A stretch of 64,000 nucleotides of DNA from the NCBI RefSeq assembly GCF_000987955.1, contig NZ_LAZU01000018.1, forward strand, positions 1 to 64,000, read 5' to 3'. The notes beneath the pieces were generated by a model, which did not search any database, was not told where the DNA came from, and saw only the letters and a program-made list of their open reading frames with translations. Positions 36,983-46,859 of the stretch are shown here, piece after piece. Position numbers and translations under genes: made by a program. Within the stretch, counting starts at the first letter, position 1, and each line of letters starts with the position of its first letter. The DNA comes from Paenibacillus sp. DMB20. Its GTDB lineage: Bacteria > Bacillota > Bacilli > Paenibacillales > Paenibacillaceae.

Positions 36983-37297
36983 TAAATCATTGACTCCCTT
37001 CAACTGCTTATATTTAAGTGGTCATTTTCTTTTATCACTTTACCAGATAAGCATTCGGTTTACCTTAAGAAATGATAAAAAATATTTTTTGAATAATGTT
37101 CCGTCAACGTCAACATCATGCGATTGTCCCGTATGATAGACTTCCGTTTCGTTATTTCATATAATATAGCTAACCTAAAAACGTTTTTTTTGTTGATTAG
37201 CCCCCGGGAGATGCCTGGCGCATAAAGCGCCGCACATCCGGGGTTGTTGCATGTTAGAACGATAGATGATGCATAAGCTGGAAAGGATGATACCGCA
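36983..37297 (+). promoter_or_regulatory. Folded leader upstream of selD
   Basis: The interval between the divergent prsA-like and selD genes is AT-rich up to about 37195. At 37202-37243 it folds into a compact nested hairpin: CCCCG/CGGGG, a GGA bulge, GATG/CATC, an internal loop, GGCGC/GCGCC and an ATAAA loop. No T tract follows, so it is not a terminator. It ends 54 nt before selD. It matches no riboswitch I know. Confidence 0.5.
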
Positions 37298-38350
37298 ATG
37301 AATCAGCAGCAAGGCAAAATCAAACTCACCTCATTTTCCTCCAAAGGAGGATGCGGCTGTAAAATAGGGCCTGCGGATCTGGCGCAAGTGATACGAACCT
37401 TGCCGCCTGCCGAACACGACCCGAATCTTCTCGTCGGTCTGGATACAAGCGATGATGCCGGCGTATACCGTTTGACAGATGATTTGGCTATCGTACAAAC
37501 CGTGGACTTTTTCACCCCGATCGTGGACGATCCGTATTCTTTCGGACAAGTTGCCGCGGCAAACGCGATCAGCGATATTTATGCGATGGGCGGGAAACCT
37601 CTGACGGCTCTCAATATCGTGGCTTTTCCGATCTCGACGCTCGACAAATCGATCCTTTCCGATATTTTGCGCGGAGCGGGGGACAAGCTGAAGGAAGCGG
37701 GCGTTACTTTGGTCGGAGGACATTCCATCGATGACAAGGAACCGAAATTCGGTCTGGCCGTGACGGGGATTATACACCCCGACAGGGTGCGTACCAATGC
37801 GGGGGCGAAGCCGGGAGATGTCCTTATTCTCACCAAGCCGATCGGGGTGGGCATTTTGTCCAGCTCGATTAAAAAGGATCTTTTGACGGACGAGGAAATC
37901 GCCAAAGTCACGGCGGTGATGTCCCAGCTTAACAAGACCGCTGCGGAAATCATGGACAAATACACGGTTCATGCGTGCACGGACGTAACGGGCTTCGGTC
38001 TGATGGGCCATTCTCTTGAGATGGCCAAGGGCAGCGGGACCGGCATCGTCATTCAAAAGGACCAGGTGCCGGTTCTCCCCCGCGTACGTGAAATGGCGGA
38101 CTCCGGCGTGATCCCGGGCGGCACCAAAAACAACCATGATCATGTCAGCGATTCGGTTCAGTTCCCGGAACAGATGGATCAGATCGACCGCTGGATTTTG
38201 TGCGATGCCGTCACTTCGGGGGGCCTGCTGATTTCGGTTGAAGGCGGCGAGGCCGGGCAACTGCTTCAGGAACTCCGCGATGCCGGCCTGGAAGCGGGAA
38301 TGATCGGCCGCGTAACGGAAGAGCATCCCGGAAGAATTGTCGTTCAGTAG
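37298..38350 (+). CDS. selD: Selenide, water dikinase SelD
   Basis: A 350-residue enzyme that makes selenophosphate from selenide and ATP. The N-terminal catalytic loop is G-G-C-G-C-K-I-G, with cysteine (not selenocysteine) at the active position. The ATP-binding G-L-D-T-S-D-D-A-G-V-Y and Q-T-V-D-F-F-T-P segments follow, then D-V-T-G-F-G-L-M-G-H. It is complete and in frame. selU lies 41 nt downstream, which defines its use in tRNA modification rather than selenoprotein synthesis. Confidence 0.95.
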   Translation: MNQQQGKIKLTSFSSKGGCGCKIGPADLAQVIRTLPPAEHDPNLLVGLDTSDDAGVYRLTDDLAIVQTVDFFTPIVDDPYSFGQVAAANAISDIYAMGGKPLTALNIVAFPISTLDKSILSDILRGAGDKLKEAGVTLVGGHSIDDKEPKFGLAVTGIIHPDRVRTNAGAKPGDVLILTKPIGVGILSSSIKKDLLTDEEIAKVTAVMSQLNKTAAEIMDKYTVHACTDVTGFGLMGHSLEMAKGSGTGIVIQKDQVPVLPRVREMADSGVIPGGTKNNHDHVSDSVQFPEQMDQIDRWILCDAVTSGGLLISVEGGEAGQLLQELRDAGLEAGMIGRVTEEHPGRIVVQ

Positions 38351-38391
38351 ACAGCGGAGTCTCGTCCGGCAAGGATAAAGGAGCGTACGAA

Positions 38392-39426
38392 ATGTTTCAA
38401 GACATCAGTGTTGAAGAACTGCTCAAGCAAAAGGAAAGCAAGAATATAACCCTGATCGATGTAAGGTCGCCCTCCGAGTACCGGGATTCCACCATTCCGG
38501 GAAGTCTTAATATTCCCGTGTTCAACGATGAGGAAAGAGCGGAAATCGGTACTCTGTATAAACAGGTCAGCGTGGAAGCGGCCAAAGACCGCGGCTTGGA
38601 AATCATGTCGGCCAAGCTGCCTTCCTTCGTAAAGCAATTTAAAGAGATAGACGGGGATAAAGCGGTCTTTTGCTGGAGGGGAGGCATGCGAAGCCGGACG
38701 GCGGCCACGGTACTTTCCCTGATGGATGTGCATGTCAGCCGGATTGAGGGAGGCATAAAGGCATACCGCAGGCTTGTCGTCGATGCGCTGGATAATACCC
38801 GGCTGGATATGGAAGCTTTCGTGCTGCACGGCTATACGGGAACCGGGAAGACGGCCGTTTTGCAGCAGCTGGAGCGGGAAGGGTATCCCGTTTTGGACCT
38901 GGAGGGTTTGTCGGGCCACCGCGGGTCGATCTTTGGGCATATCGGTCTACCGTCATATAATCAGAAGACGTTTGATTCCTTGTTTTTTGAAAAGTTAAAG
39001 AAAATGAAAGGATCGCCGTACGTACTGCTCGAAGCCGAGAGCAAACGGATCGGGAAAGTGGTGCTCCCCGATTTTTTAATGGAGAAAAAAGAAGCCGGTA
39101 CCGCCATCATACTGGACATGCCCGTGGAACAGCGCGTGGAGCAAATCATGAAGGATTACCGGCCTTACGAGTTCAAGAACCAATGCATCGCGGCCTTCAA
39201 CCGGATCAAGGATCGGATTCATACGCCGATCGCGGCAGAGATTTTACGCTGCTTGGATGAAGACCGATTCGCCGAGGCGGTCCGGCTTCTGCTGGTCCAT
39301 TACTATGATCCGAAATATGATCACTCGGCCCGGTTGTACGGCGAGAACCAACAGATCGTTATTAAGGCAGGTACTCCGGCAGAGGCGGTTCGGGCCATAA
39401 AAGAATTATTGGGCCGCCGGTTCTAA
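38392..39426 (+). CDS. selU: tRNA 2-selenouridine synthase SelU/MnmH
   Basis: A 344-residue protein that replaces sulfur by selenium in the wobble 2-thiouridine of certain tRNAs. The N-terminal rhodanese domain has D-V-R-S-P-S-E-Y and the active-site F-C-W-R-G-G-M-R-S near residue 97. The C-terminal P-loop is G-Y-T-G-T-G-K-T near residue 146. It directly follows selD. No selA, selB or tRNA-Sec is visible in the window. Confidence 0.95.
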   Translation: MFQDISVEELLKQKESKNITLIDVRSPSEYRDSTIPGSLNIPVFNDEERAEIGTLYKQVSVEAAKDRGLEIMSAKLPSFVKQFKEIDGDKAVFCWRGGMRSRTAATVLSLMDVHVSRIEGGIKAYRRLVVDALDNTRLDMEAFVLHGYTGTGKTAVLQQLEREGYPVLDLEGLSGHRGSIFGHIGLPSYNQKTFDSLFFEKLKKMKGSPYVLLEAESKRIGKVVLPDFLMEKKEAGTAIILDMPVEQRVEQIMKDYRPYEFKNQCIAAFNRIKDRIHTPIAAEILRCLDEDRFAEAVRLLLVHYYDPKYDHSARLYGENQQIVIKAGTPAEAVRAIKELLGRRF

Positions 39427-39481
39427 TATCGAAAGATCATGCATCTTTATCGGTTGATCACATATGAAGGGGGAAGATGGC

Positions 39482-39676
39482 GTGATTTTTTATGTCATCG
39501 TAATTGCTCTGATATTAATTGGCGGCATTTCGACCATGATGGTCGGATTATCCCAGGAGAACAGGAAGTCCAACCCGGATTACGGGCGAAAAACCAGGTC
39601 CAATATGGTCAGATTGGTGGCGTTTTATGTCGTCGCCCTTGCCGCTTTCGTTTTGGTTTGGGTGATATTCGATTGA
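39482..39676 (+). CDS. Small two-helix membrane protein, unknown
   Basis: About 64 residues: an N-terminal hydrophobic helix (F-Y-V-I-V-I-A-L-I-L-I-G), a polar linker with Q-E-N-R-K-S-N-P-D-Y-G-R-K, and a C-terminal helix. The GTG at 39482 stands 6 nt after AAGGGGGAA; an ATG at 39464 would put that ribosome site inside the gene. It follows selU by 55 nt and precedes a terminator, so it may be the last gene of the sel unit. Confidence 0.6.
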   Translation: MIFYVIVIALILIGGISTMMVGLSQENRKSNPDYGRKTRSNMVRLVAFYVVALAAFVLVWVIFD

Positions 39677-39718
39677 TGCCGCGTCATCTTGAGTGCTAAC
39701 CTTCATAAATAAACAACA

Positions 39719-39765
39719 AGCAAGGGTGTCCCCGGGTCGCTTGGACCTTTAGGGACACCCTTGCT
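39719..39765 (+). terminator. Long-stem terminator after the sel unit
   Basis: AGCAAGGGTGTCCC pairs perfectly with GGGACACCCTTGCT, 19-nt loop, followed by GTTTA. The T tract is short. Confidence 0.65.
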
Positions 39766-39905
39766 GTTTATGACGCATGTTTTCATGATAATAAGTGCAT
39801 TTTTAAGAGAGAAGTATAAACTTCAGAGGTTTGCCATCCTTATCTCGCAAGAAAAACTTCCGCTAAATGCGGTCTGTCTTCTGAGAAAGTACGTCGATAG
39901 ACGTC

Positions 39906-42168
39906 TTACCCCGGATGCTTTTCCACGGTGAATTGACCCGGTTCGGCCCGGAATGAGGTGCCGTCCGAGAAATGAACGGTTTGATCCGATTCCGTCATGT
40001 TGTAGACGACATAGGTTCTGCGGCCTTCCTTCTCAAATACGGCAAAAAATGGCGTGTCCGCCGTGATGGCCGGGTTCTGCGTGCCGAGAGAGGCGATATT
40101 GGAAATCCAATGATACGCATTGGCTTTGGAATTGCCCGGTTCGGGAACCATGGCGTCCGCTTGACGGTCGAATAAGGTCCCGGCTTCGTCCGGGTTTGAC
40201 ACAGCCCTGTACATATAGATCAGGTCTTCCCAAACTTCGAAGGAGGCACTGCCATTCTCCCTGACCAGCATGGAGTATTGCTGATCGGCAAAGGAAGGCT
40301 GGTGCGTCAGGTACAAGGAGGCACCCGTCACGGGGAGCCAGTTGACGGCAGCCGCCTCGATCGGGCGGGTTGTCCACCAGGTGGCATTTCCTGTCGTTTT
40401 TCCACCCCATACGATGCTTGCCGAGACGGGATTGAAATGTTTCCCGAGATTGGTTCCCTCCGTATCGAACCAATACTCCTTAATGGCGTTCATTTCGGTG
40501 GTGTAGAGGTAAATGCCGAGATCCCTTATTTTGGGGTCGGACACGGCCTCTCCCCACATAATTAAAGCCGACCAAGCGTTCATGACCTCGGAGGATGAAC
40601 CGTTGTAATTGCCGTCCCCGAAGCGTCCGTGCCCCGATGACCAGGAATGGCCCGCAAACGGGTCGAAATGCCGAAGGAACGGAAACATGGAATCCCCCCG
40701 CTCCGGATTGGCGATATCCCGGATAAGCAAGTCGATCATCGGCCCGTAATGTTTCTCGTCTGCCCAGGTCTTATCGTTCCGCGCCAGCTCGGCAGCTGCC
40801 CGGATGAAATAGCCGTAATGAATATGATGGTCGTTCAGCTCGGCGTCCGTACCGTAGCTTGCCGGGTAGCCGATGAGCGTTCCCCAGGATTTATTGTAAT
40901 AAAACAATTCCGAAAGGTTTAGGGTTCCGTCGGCATCGCTTGCCGTCAGCCAGTCTTCCAGCCTCGATTTGATTTCCCCGCGAAATTGAGCTGCGGCCTC
41001 ATCATCTCCGGCCTGCTCCGCGATCGGTACCAGCGTAGCGAGCTTTCCAAGCCGTTTGCCGACCGAATAGGTATCCGGGGCACCGATATAATCTTCATCG
41101 CCGGCCTCCTCGATGTACTTCGCCAGTTTGGGGTCATAGGATCCAGAATCCGGCAGGGCTGGAAGCATGCCGGTGTATTTCATCCTGGTTTGAAAAGACG
41201 ATCCTTCGCCGGTTTTCATGGTGCCGCGCACCGAGGAATAGGCATAGGGCAGCCGGGCATCCCCGGAGTGCTTCCACTGGTGCGGGTACAGGGCAAATAT
41301 CGTTCCCTTTCGCGTACCTTCCATAACTTCCGTCTCGTATTCATAGGTCGTAACCACATCGCTGGTTTGGGAATCGTAGCTCCAGCTTACCTTCGTGTCC
41401 GTTACGTGGGAATATGCATATTGTTTGAACTTTTCCAGGGTTTCGGGACGGTTGTCCGGCAGCGCGGCGATAGAAAAGTATTGCTTTCCGTTTAAGGAGT
41501 TGATCAGCTTGTCCGTGCCGATCCCGCTCCATGTACTGCCGCTCGGGCCGTACAGTCCGTAGTGGGCTCCGTTTACGGTCAATCCCAGCACGGGACCGTT
41601 CCGGCCGCCATACCAAATCTCCGGCTTGCCGGTAAAAGTCAGGCTGGGATTGCCTCCCGAATAGGCGAAAAAAAACGTATGGGGATCCATGACCGTATGC
41701 AACCTTCATCGTTTTAGTCCCGTATGTATACTTGGCGTTCACGAACCAGTCGCTATAGCCGTCAACCCTGGCATCCGGAAAGGCGGATACGTCCGAATGT
41801 CCTGCGACAAAGTCGCCCGCTTCCGCCAGGGAGCCGGAAAGACTCGAATCGTCTGCGGCCATGCGCGGCCCCGGGTGATATATCCTTAATCCTTGTTCCT
41901 CGTTTTTTACGGCGAGCGGATGCGGATACTGCGCTTCGGAGTAAGGATCCCAGGCAAGGCTGCTCCACCACTTGCTTGAGGGAAGGGCCCCGGAAACGTT
42001 CGGGGTTGCATACATTGTCGGCTGTACTTCGGCAGCCCCCTGCGGCAAAACCGTGGAATACGTACCGGCTCCCGCTTTGATCTCTCCGTCAAAGGCCGCG
42101 ACGGGCAGCGAGAACGTTATGCCTAAAGCTGCGCACAGGGCAGCTCCATACCAAAACTTGCGTTTCAT
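39906..42168 (-). CDS. Secreted GH81-family endo-beta-1,3-glucanase-like protein (one apparent frameshift)
   Basis: About 754 residues. A signal peptide (K-R-K-F-W ... P-V-A-A-F) is followed by a GH81 architecture: N-terminal beta-sandwich (P-S-S-K-W-W-S-S-L-A-W) and the all-helical catalytic domain with D-H-H-I-H-Y-G-Y, D-P-F-A-G-H-S-W-S-S-G and F-G-D-G-N. Eight A at 41668-41675 (T in sense) split it; seven gives P-Y-V-F-F-A-Y-S-G-G-N. The usual E-S-S-S-E catalytic stretch reads G-S-S-S-E, so full activity is in doubt. A weak hairpin (39860-39872) follows. Confidence 0.8.
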
Positions 42169-42273
42169 GAAACAACCTCCAGCATCTTTGATTTGAAAAA
42201 AACGTTAATAATTCGGCATGATTTACGAAATTCTAAAGGATATTTGGGAAAAGCTGTACTTCGGTTCAGGAAC

Positions 42274-42286
42274 ATGATACTATCAT
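42274..42286. promoter_or_regulatory. Dyad ATGATA-C-TATCAT between the GH81 and PAP2 genes
   Basis: A perfect 6+1+6 inverted repeat in the divergent region, 40 bp before the PAP2 gene. It could be an operator for either gene. Confidence 0.35.
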
Positions 42287-42326
42287 ATTTTCCGATTGCT
42301 TTAACACGTACAAAAGGAGTTACATC

Positions 42327-42983
42327 ATGAACCGAACACGCCTATATCATAATACCCGGATATCGCGGCTTTGGATCAGTTCCTTGCTGTGTATTCTTGC
42401 TTTTGCCGGCATAGCTGCACTTGTTGCTGCAAACAAGGAGATAGGATTCGACATGGCTGTCATCACATGGATTCAGGGACTTGAAGGTCCCGTTTTAACG
42501 GAGGCTGCCAAAGGGTTTACTTTCGTCGGCTCCACGTCGGCCGTAATCGTCCTCTGTGCGGTTATTCTGTTGTTCCTTTACGTCGTGCTGCGGCACCGGC
42601 GGGAACTGCTCCTATTTATGTCGGTCTTGTTGGGAACAGAACTTTGGAATCTTTTGCTGAAACATTCCTTTAAGCGTGTAAGACCCGATATTCACCGTTT
42701 GATCGAGATCAGCGGGTATAGCTTTCCCAGCGGCCACTCCATGGCTGCATTTTCACTGTACGGTATATTGACCTACTTGCTGTGGCGGCATATTCCAAGC
42801 GCAGCGGGAAGAGTTCTGCTTCTTGCCGTGTCCGGCGCAATGATACTCTGTATCGGCCTAAGCCGGATTTATCTGGGGGTGCACTATCCGAGCGATGTCC
42901 TTGGCGGCTTCTTGGCAAGTTGTGCATGGATGCTTTTTGCCATCGGCATTTACGAGCTCCGGAACGGCCGAAGCGCATCATGA
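42327..42983 (+). CDS. PAP2-family membrane phosphatase
   Basis: A 218-residue lipid phosphatase with about five to six helices. The three catalytic motifs are K-R-V-R-P, P-S-G-H-S-M and S-R-I-Y-L-G-V-H-Y-P-S-D. The likely substrate is undecaprenyl pyrophosphate or phosphatidylglycerol phosphate. The ATG follows AAAGGAG. It is probably monocistronic. Confidence 0.9.
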   Translation: MNRTRLYHNTRISRLWISSLLCILAFAGIAALVAANKEIGFDMAVITWIQGLEGPVLTEAAKGFTFVGSTSAVIVLCAVILLFLYVVLRHRRELLLFMSVLLGTELWNLLLKHSFKRVRPDIHRLIEISGYSFPSGHSMAAFSLYGILTYLLWRHIPSAAGRVLLLAVSGAMILCIGLSRIYLGVHYPSDVLGGFLASCAWMLFAIGIYELRNGRSAS

Positions 42984-43087
42984 GGCATTCGTGAGGGTAA
43001 GTAATGCTTATACTGTGTGCCGGGTGCTTGCTAAACAGGCAACATATCCATTATACATGATATAGAGATAAGTAAGGAGGGCTGTCG

Positions 43088-44147
43088 ATGGCCTTCGGTG
43101 CTAGAATGTTCAAAACAGGCTTGTCCGTAACGCTGGCACTTTATTTGACGATGCTGTTAGGCATAACCTCGCCGGTCGGTGCGGCGATCGCTGCGATTTT
43201 TGCCATGCAGCCATCGATATACCGTTCCTGGAGGTATTTCCTCGACCAGCTTCAAACGAGTACGCTCGGTGCGATCATAGCGATGCTGGGGGGATACTTT
43301 TTATCCAATCAGCCGATCGCGGTGGGCCTTGTGTGCATCGTCGTCATTATGATTTGCATCAAACTCAATATGGGCGAGACCATCGGTTTGACGCTGGTCA
43401 CCGTCATCACGGTCATGGAGGCGTCCGGGCAGTGGGATTTTGCCATCAACCGGTTTTTCCTGACGTTGATCGGTATCGTTTCTGCCTTTCTGATTAATAT
43501 ACTCGTGTTTCCCCCGAAACCGAGGGAACAGTATTTTAAGCAGATCAACGATGTTTTCGGCAAGATGTCGCTTCTCCTGCGAACGGCCATCTCCCACGAA
43601 ATCAAGGACGCCGTCTACCGGGATGAAATGAACAGTCTGGAAGGTAAAATCATATCGCTCGCCGACAAATACAACCTGTTTGAGGAAGAGCAGAAGAAGC
43701 TGAAAAGGGCGAAATACAGTCATTCCAGGCAGCTGGTCGTCTATAAGCATTTGCTGAGCTCGCTTCAAAAAGGCTACGAGGTGCTGGTTGCCGTGGAAAA
43801 TCACTATTTTCAGGCCCAGCGGACGGAAGAGGTCGACCAGGAGTTTGATGCCAATCTGGAAAGGTTGATAAAATTCCATGAGCATATTTTATGGAAATTC
43901 GAAGACAAGCTGAAGCCTAATGAGGAAGAAGCCGAAAGCATGGCGGAACAGAACGAGGCTTTTATGGACGGCGTCATGAACGGGGCAGGATCGGCTGCCG
44001 GGGGGATTCCGGCTTTCCGTTGTTGCTGCGGCGATGTATGATTATGGGCATACGCTGGAGCGCCTTAACCGGGTGGCGGATCATATCGGCCGCATGGTGG
44101 AAGGGAAAGAGAACAGCAAAGGAATTTTGGCCTGGCTGAAAAAATAA
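43088..44147 (+). CDS. Aromatic-acid exporter family (FUSC/YgaE-like) membrane protein (one apparent frameshift)
   Basis: About 352 residues. Four to six helices in the first 150 residues (T-S-P-V-G-A-A-I-A-A-I-F-A-M-Q-P-S is a hallmark) and a long helical cytoplasmic C-terminal domain, the DUF939/aromatic acid exporter layout. Six G at 44000-44005 truncate it; five continues as G-G-F-R-L-S-V-V-A-A-A-M-Y-D-Y-G to the stop at 44147, inside a strong terminator. The ATG follows AAGGAGGG. Confidence 0.75.
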
Positions 44148-44182
44148 CAACCTGCACTTTATGTCGTGCAGGTTGTTATTTA
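44143..44182 (+). terminator. Terminator overlapping the stop codon of the FUSC gene
   Basis: AATAACAACCTGCAC pairs over 15 bp with GTGCAGGTTGTTATT. The stem includes the repaired stop codon, which supports that reading. Confidence 0.8.
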
Positions 44183-44318
44183 TCTTATAAAAACAAAAAA
44201 ATCGGCTAGTTTCTCCGACTTTAGGGTAAACATATTGATTAATAAGTTATAGACTGATACAATAAGCCTTGGTCTGATTCCATAAAAGTGTTGCCGAGGC
44301 ATATTAATACAATTATAT

Positions 44319-44334
44319 TTTAACATGTGTTAAA
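44319..44334 (+). promoter_or_regulatory. Palindrome upstream of helD
   Basis: TTTAACA-TG-TGTTAAA, 35 bp before the start, next to an AT-rich promoter-like stretch. It does not resemble the G+C-rich rifampicin-associated element found before other helD genes. Confidence 0.45.
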
Positions 44335-44368
44335 TGCGCTGTCAACCAGTAAATAAGGGGATGAAGAG

Positions 44369-46690
44369 ATGGCTATCAGCGATCAGGATTGGAAGCAAGA
44401 ACAGGCGCGCGTTGATGAGGTAACGGATAAAATCGGCATGAAAATTCAGCAGTTGGAAGCCGATGTCGGCAATGTACGCAGTGAAGTCATTGAAATGAGA
44501 AAGGATTTTTGGGACGAGGTAACGGTCAACTTCAGCAACCCGGACGACTTGGGAGAGACATCGACCAACCTTCGCCAGCAGTCCCAGGTACTTTCCGAAA
44601 GGGAAAGGTCACACCTTCAGTCCAGCAAGGCATTGAAGAAATATAAAAAGCTGGTGCTGTCCCCGTATTTCGGGCGGATTGATTTCCGGGAGGAAGGTGC
44701 AGACGAAAACGAGGCAATTTATCTGGGCATCGGGTCATTTATGGATGAGGCCATGGAGCATTTTCTTATTTATGATTGGCGTGCCCCGATTTCCAGCCTG
44801 TATTATGACGGGGCTCCCGGCGCGGCGGCCTATGAAACCCCATCGGGAACGGTTAAGGGCGAGATGAGCCTGAAGCGGCAGTTCGTTATCCGTGACAGGG
44901 TGATTGAGGTGCTGTTTGACACGGGCGTAACCATCGGCGACGAGCTGCTGCAGCAGGTGCTTAGCCACAGTGCCGACGACCGGATGAAAAATATCGTCGC
45001 CACGATCCAAAAGGAGCAGAATGCCGTCATCCGGAACGACAAAACGCGAATGCTGGTTGTCCAGGGAGCTGCCGGAAGCGGAAAAACCTCGGCGGCATTG
45101 CAGAGGGTAGCCTATCTTCTTTACAAATACAGGGAAGTTCTGCAGGCGGATCAAATGATTCTCTTCTCGCCGAACCCGCTTTTCAACAGCTATGTTTCGA
45201 CGGTTCTGCCGGAGCTCGGCGAAGATAATATGCAGCAGACGACGTTCCAGTCATATCTGGAGCACCGCCTGGGCAAGGAGTTTGAGCTTGAGGATGTCTT
45301 TTCCCAAACAGAGACGCTTTTGAACGCGCCGGACACCCCGTCTAATCGGGCGCGAAGGGAAGGAATCACGTTTAAATCAAGCGTTCCGTACTTGAACGTC
45401 ATCCGGGCTTATAAGGATCTTTTGGAGCGGGAAGGCATGATGTTTCGTCCGGTCGTTTTTCAAGGAAGGGTCATTATTAGCGGGGATGACATGAGCCGGC
45501 AGTTTTACGGCTACGATCCGGCTGTAAAGCTTGCCAATCGGCTTGATCTGATGAAGGAGTGGCTGCTGAAACGTTTATCCGAGTTTGCGCAGGAGGAAAG
45601 AAAGGCATCTTGGGTAGAAGATCAGATCGAGCTCCTGGATCAAGAAGATTACCAACGGGCTTTTCAGACCATGCGGCGAAAGCAAAACAAAAGGGAAGAC
45701 AGCTTCAGCGATTTCGACACGGAAAAAGAGCTGCTATCGCGGATGGTGGTCAGCGACCGCCTCAAGCCCCTTCGCCGGTGGATCAAGCGTTACCGGTATG
45801 TGGACGTCAAAGGACTATACCGGAAGCTTTTTGCGGATGAAAGGTTGTTCAGAAGGCTGCTGGGCGGAGGAGCCGCACTGCCCGCTAGCTGGAGCGAAAT
45901 ATGCAGCCAGACTATGGAGAGAATAGAAAATAAGGAATTGGCCTATGAGGATGCCACGCCGTTTCTGTACTTGAAGGAGCTCCTTCAGGGCTTCCGCACC
46001 AATACGGCCATTCGCCACGTGATCGTGGACGAGGTGCAGGACTATTCGGCGTTCCAGTTGGAATTCTTGAAGCGGCTTTTTCCTAGGGCAAAAATGACCG
46101 TTCTCGGCGATTTGAATCAGGCCATCTACGCTCACGGGGAAGCGCTGGGGAACCTGAAGAATTTGGTCAGCCTGTACGGGGAGGAAGAGACGGAGGTTAT
46201 CTCCCTTACCCGAAGCTACCGTTCCACCTACGAAATCGTGAACTTTACCCGGAAAATGATCCCCGGAGGAGAAGACATCGTTCCGTTTAACCGGCCTGGC
46301 GAAGAACCTCGCGTCACAGCCGCGATTAACGATGAGGAATTATGCCGGCTGGTGATCTCGGATATCGGTGAGCTTCAGGCCAAGGGGTATCATTACGTAG
46401 CCGTGATTTGCAAAACCGAAGAAGAGAGCCGCCGGGTTCAAAAGCAGCTCTCTACCGCCATCCAGTCCAGGCTCATTGCGAAAACGACCCCGGCCTTTGA
46501 GAAAGGCACGCTGGTCGTACCGGCTTACCTGGCCAAGGGCGTTGAGTTTGATGCCGTGATCATTTACAACGGTTCTGATGACGTGTATGGCAAGGAAAGC
46601 GAGCGAAAGCTGTTCTATACCGCTTGTACAAGAGCGATGCACGAGCTTCACATCTATCATACCGGAGAAAAAAGCAGGTTTTTGCCTTAA
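44369..46690 (+). CDS. helD: RNA polymerase recycling motor HelD
   Basis: A 773-residue UvrD/Rep-like ATPase that pulls stalled RNA polymerase off DNA. The N-terminal coiled coil (about 1-90) inserts into the polymerase secondary channel. Walker A G-A-A-G-S-G-K-T-S is near residue 235, I-V-D-E-V-Q-D-Y-S near 550, and motif IV-VI blocks (L-T-R-S-Y-R-S, A-K-G-V-E-F-D-A-V, Y-T-A-C-T-R-A-M-H) near the end. It is long, intact and preceded by AAGGGGATG-type spacing. Some helD paralogs confer rifampicin tolerance; this cannot be read from the sequence. Confidence 0.9.
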   Translation: MAISDQDWKQEQARVDEVTDKIGMKIQQLEADVGNVRSEVIEMRKDFWDEVTVNFSNPDDLGETSTNLRQQSQVLSERERSHLQSSKALKKYKKLVLSPYFGRIDFREEGADENEAIYLGIGSFMDEAMEHFLIYDWRAPISSLYYDGAPGAAAYETPSGTVKGEMSLKRQFVIRDRVIEVLFDTGVTIGDELLQQVLSHSADDRMKNIVATIQKEQNAVIRNDKTRMLVVQGAAGSGKTSAALQRVAYLLYKYREVLQADQMILFSPNPLFNSYVSTVLPELGEDNMQQTTFQSYLEHRLGKEFELEDVFSQTETLLNAPDTPSNRARREGITFKSSVPYLNVIRAYKDLLEREGMMFRPVVFQGRVIISGDDMSRQFYGYDPAVKLANRLDLMKEWLLKRLSEFAQEERKASWVEDQIELLDQEDYQRAFQTMRRKQNKREDSFSDFDTEKELLSRMVVSDRLKPLRRWIKRYRYVDVKGLYRKLFADERLFRRLLGGGAALPASWSEICSQTMERIENKELAYEDATPFLYLKELLQGFRTNTAIRHVIVDEVQDYSAFQLEFLKRLFPRAKMTVLGDLNQAIYAHGEALGNLKNLVSLYGEEETEVISLTRSYRSTYEIVNFTRKMIPGGEDIVPFNRPGEEPRVTAAINDEELCRLVISDIGELQAKGYHYVAVICKTEEESRRVQKQLSTAIQSRLIAKTTPAFEKGTLVVPAYLAKGVEFDAVIIYNGSDDVYGKESERKLFYTACTRAMHELHIYHTGEKSRFLP

Positions 46691-46701
46691 TAGCAGGATG
46701 T

Positions 46702-46735
46702 AAACCCGTTCGTTCCAGGACGGGTTTTTTTATTT
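46702..46735 (+). terminator. Terminator of helD
   Basis: AAACCCGT pairs with ACGGGTTT and T residues follow. Confidence 0.85.
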
Positions 46736-46859
46736 TCCGCATAGAGCGGTGAATGGGCAACGGCTCTATTCACTTTGTTGCGAATTTTGTCGAAATAAAT
46801 ACAGTACATAGAAATAATTCGACATTATCAGCCAGATTAAGGGGGATTTTAAAAAAAAC

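Noticed and set aside
44250..44310. Rifampicin-associated element before helD
   Set aside because: The imperfect GCCTTGG/CCGAGGC arms are far apart and do not match the compact G+C-rich element.
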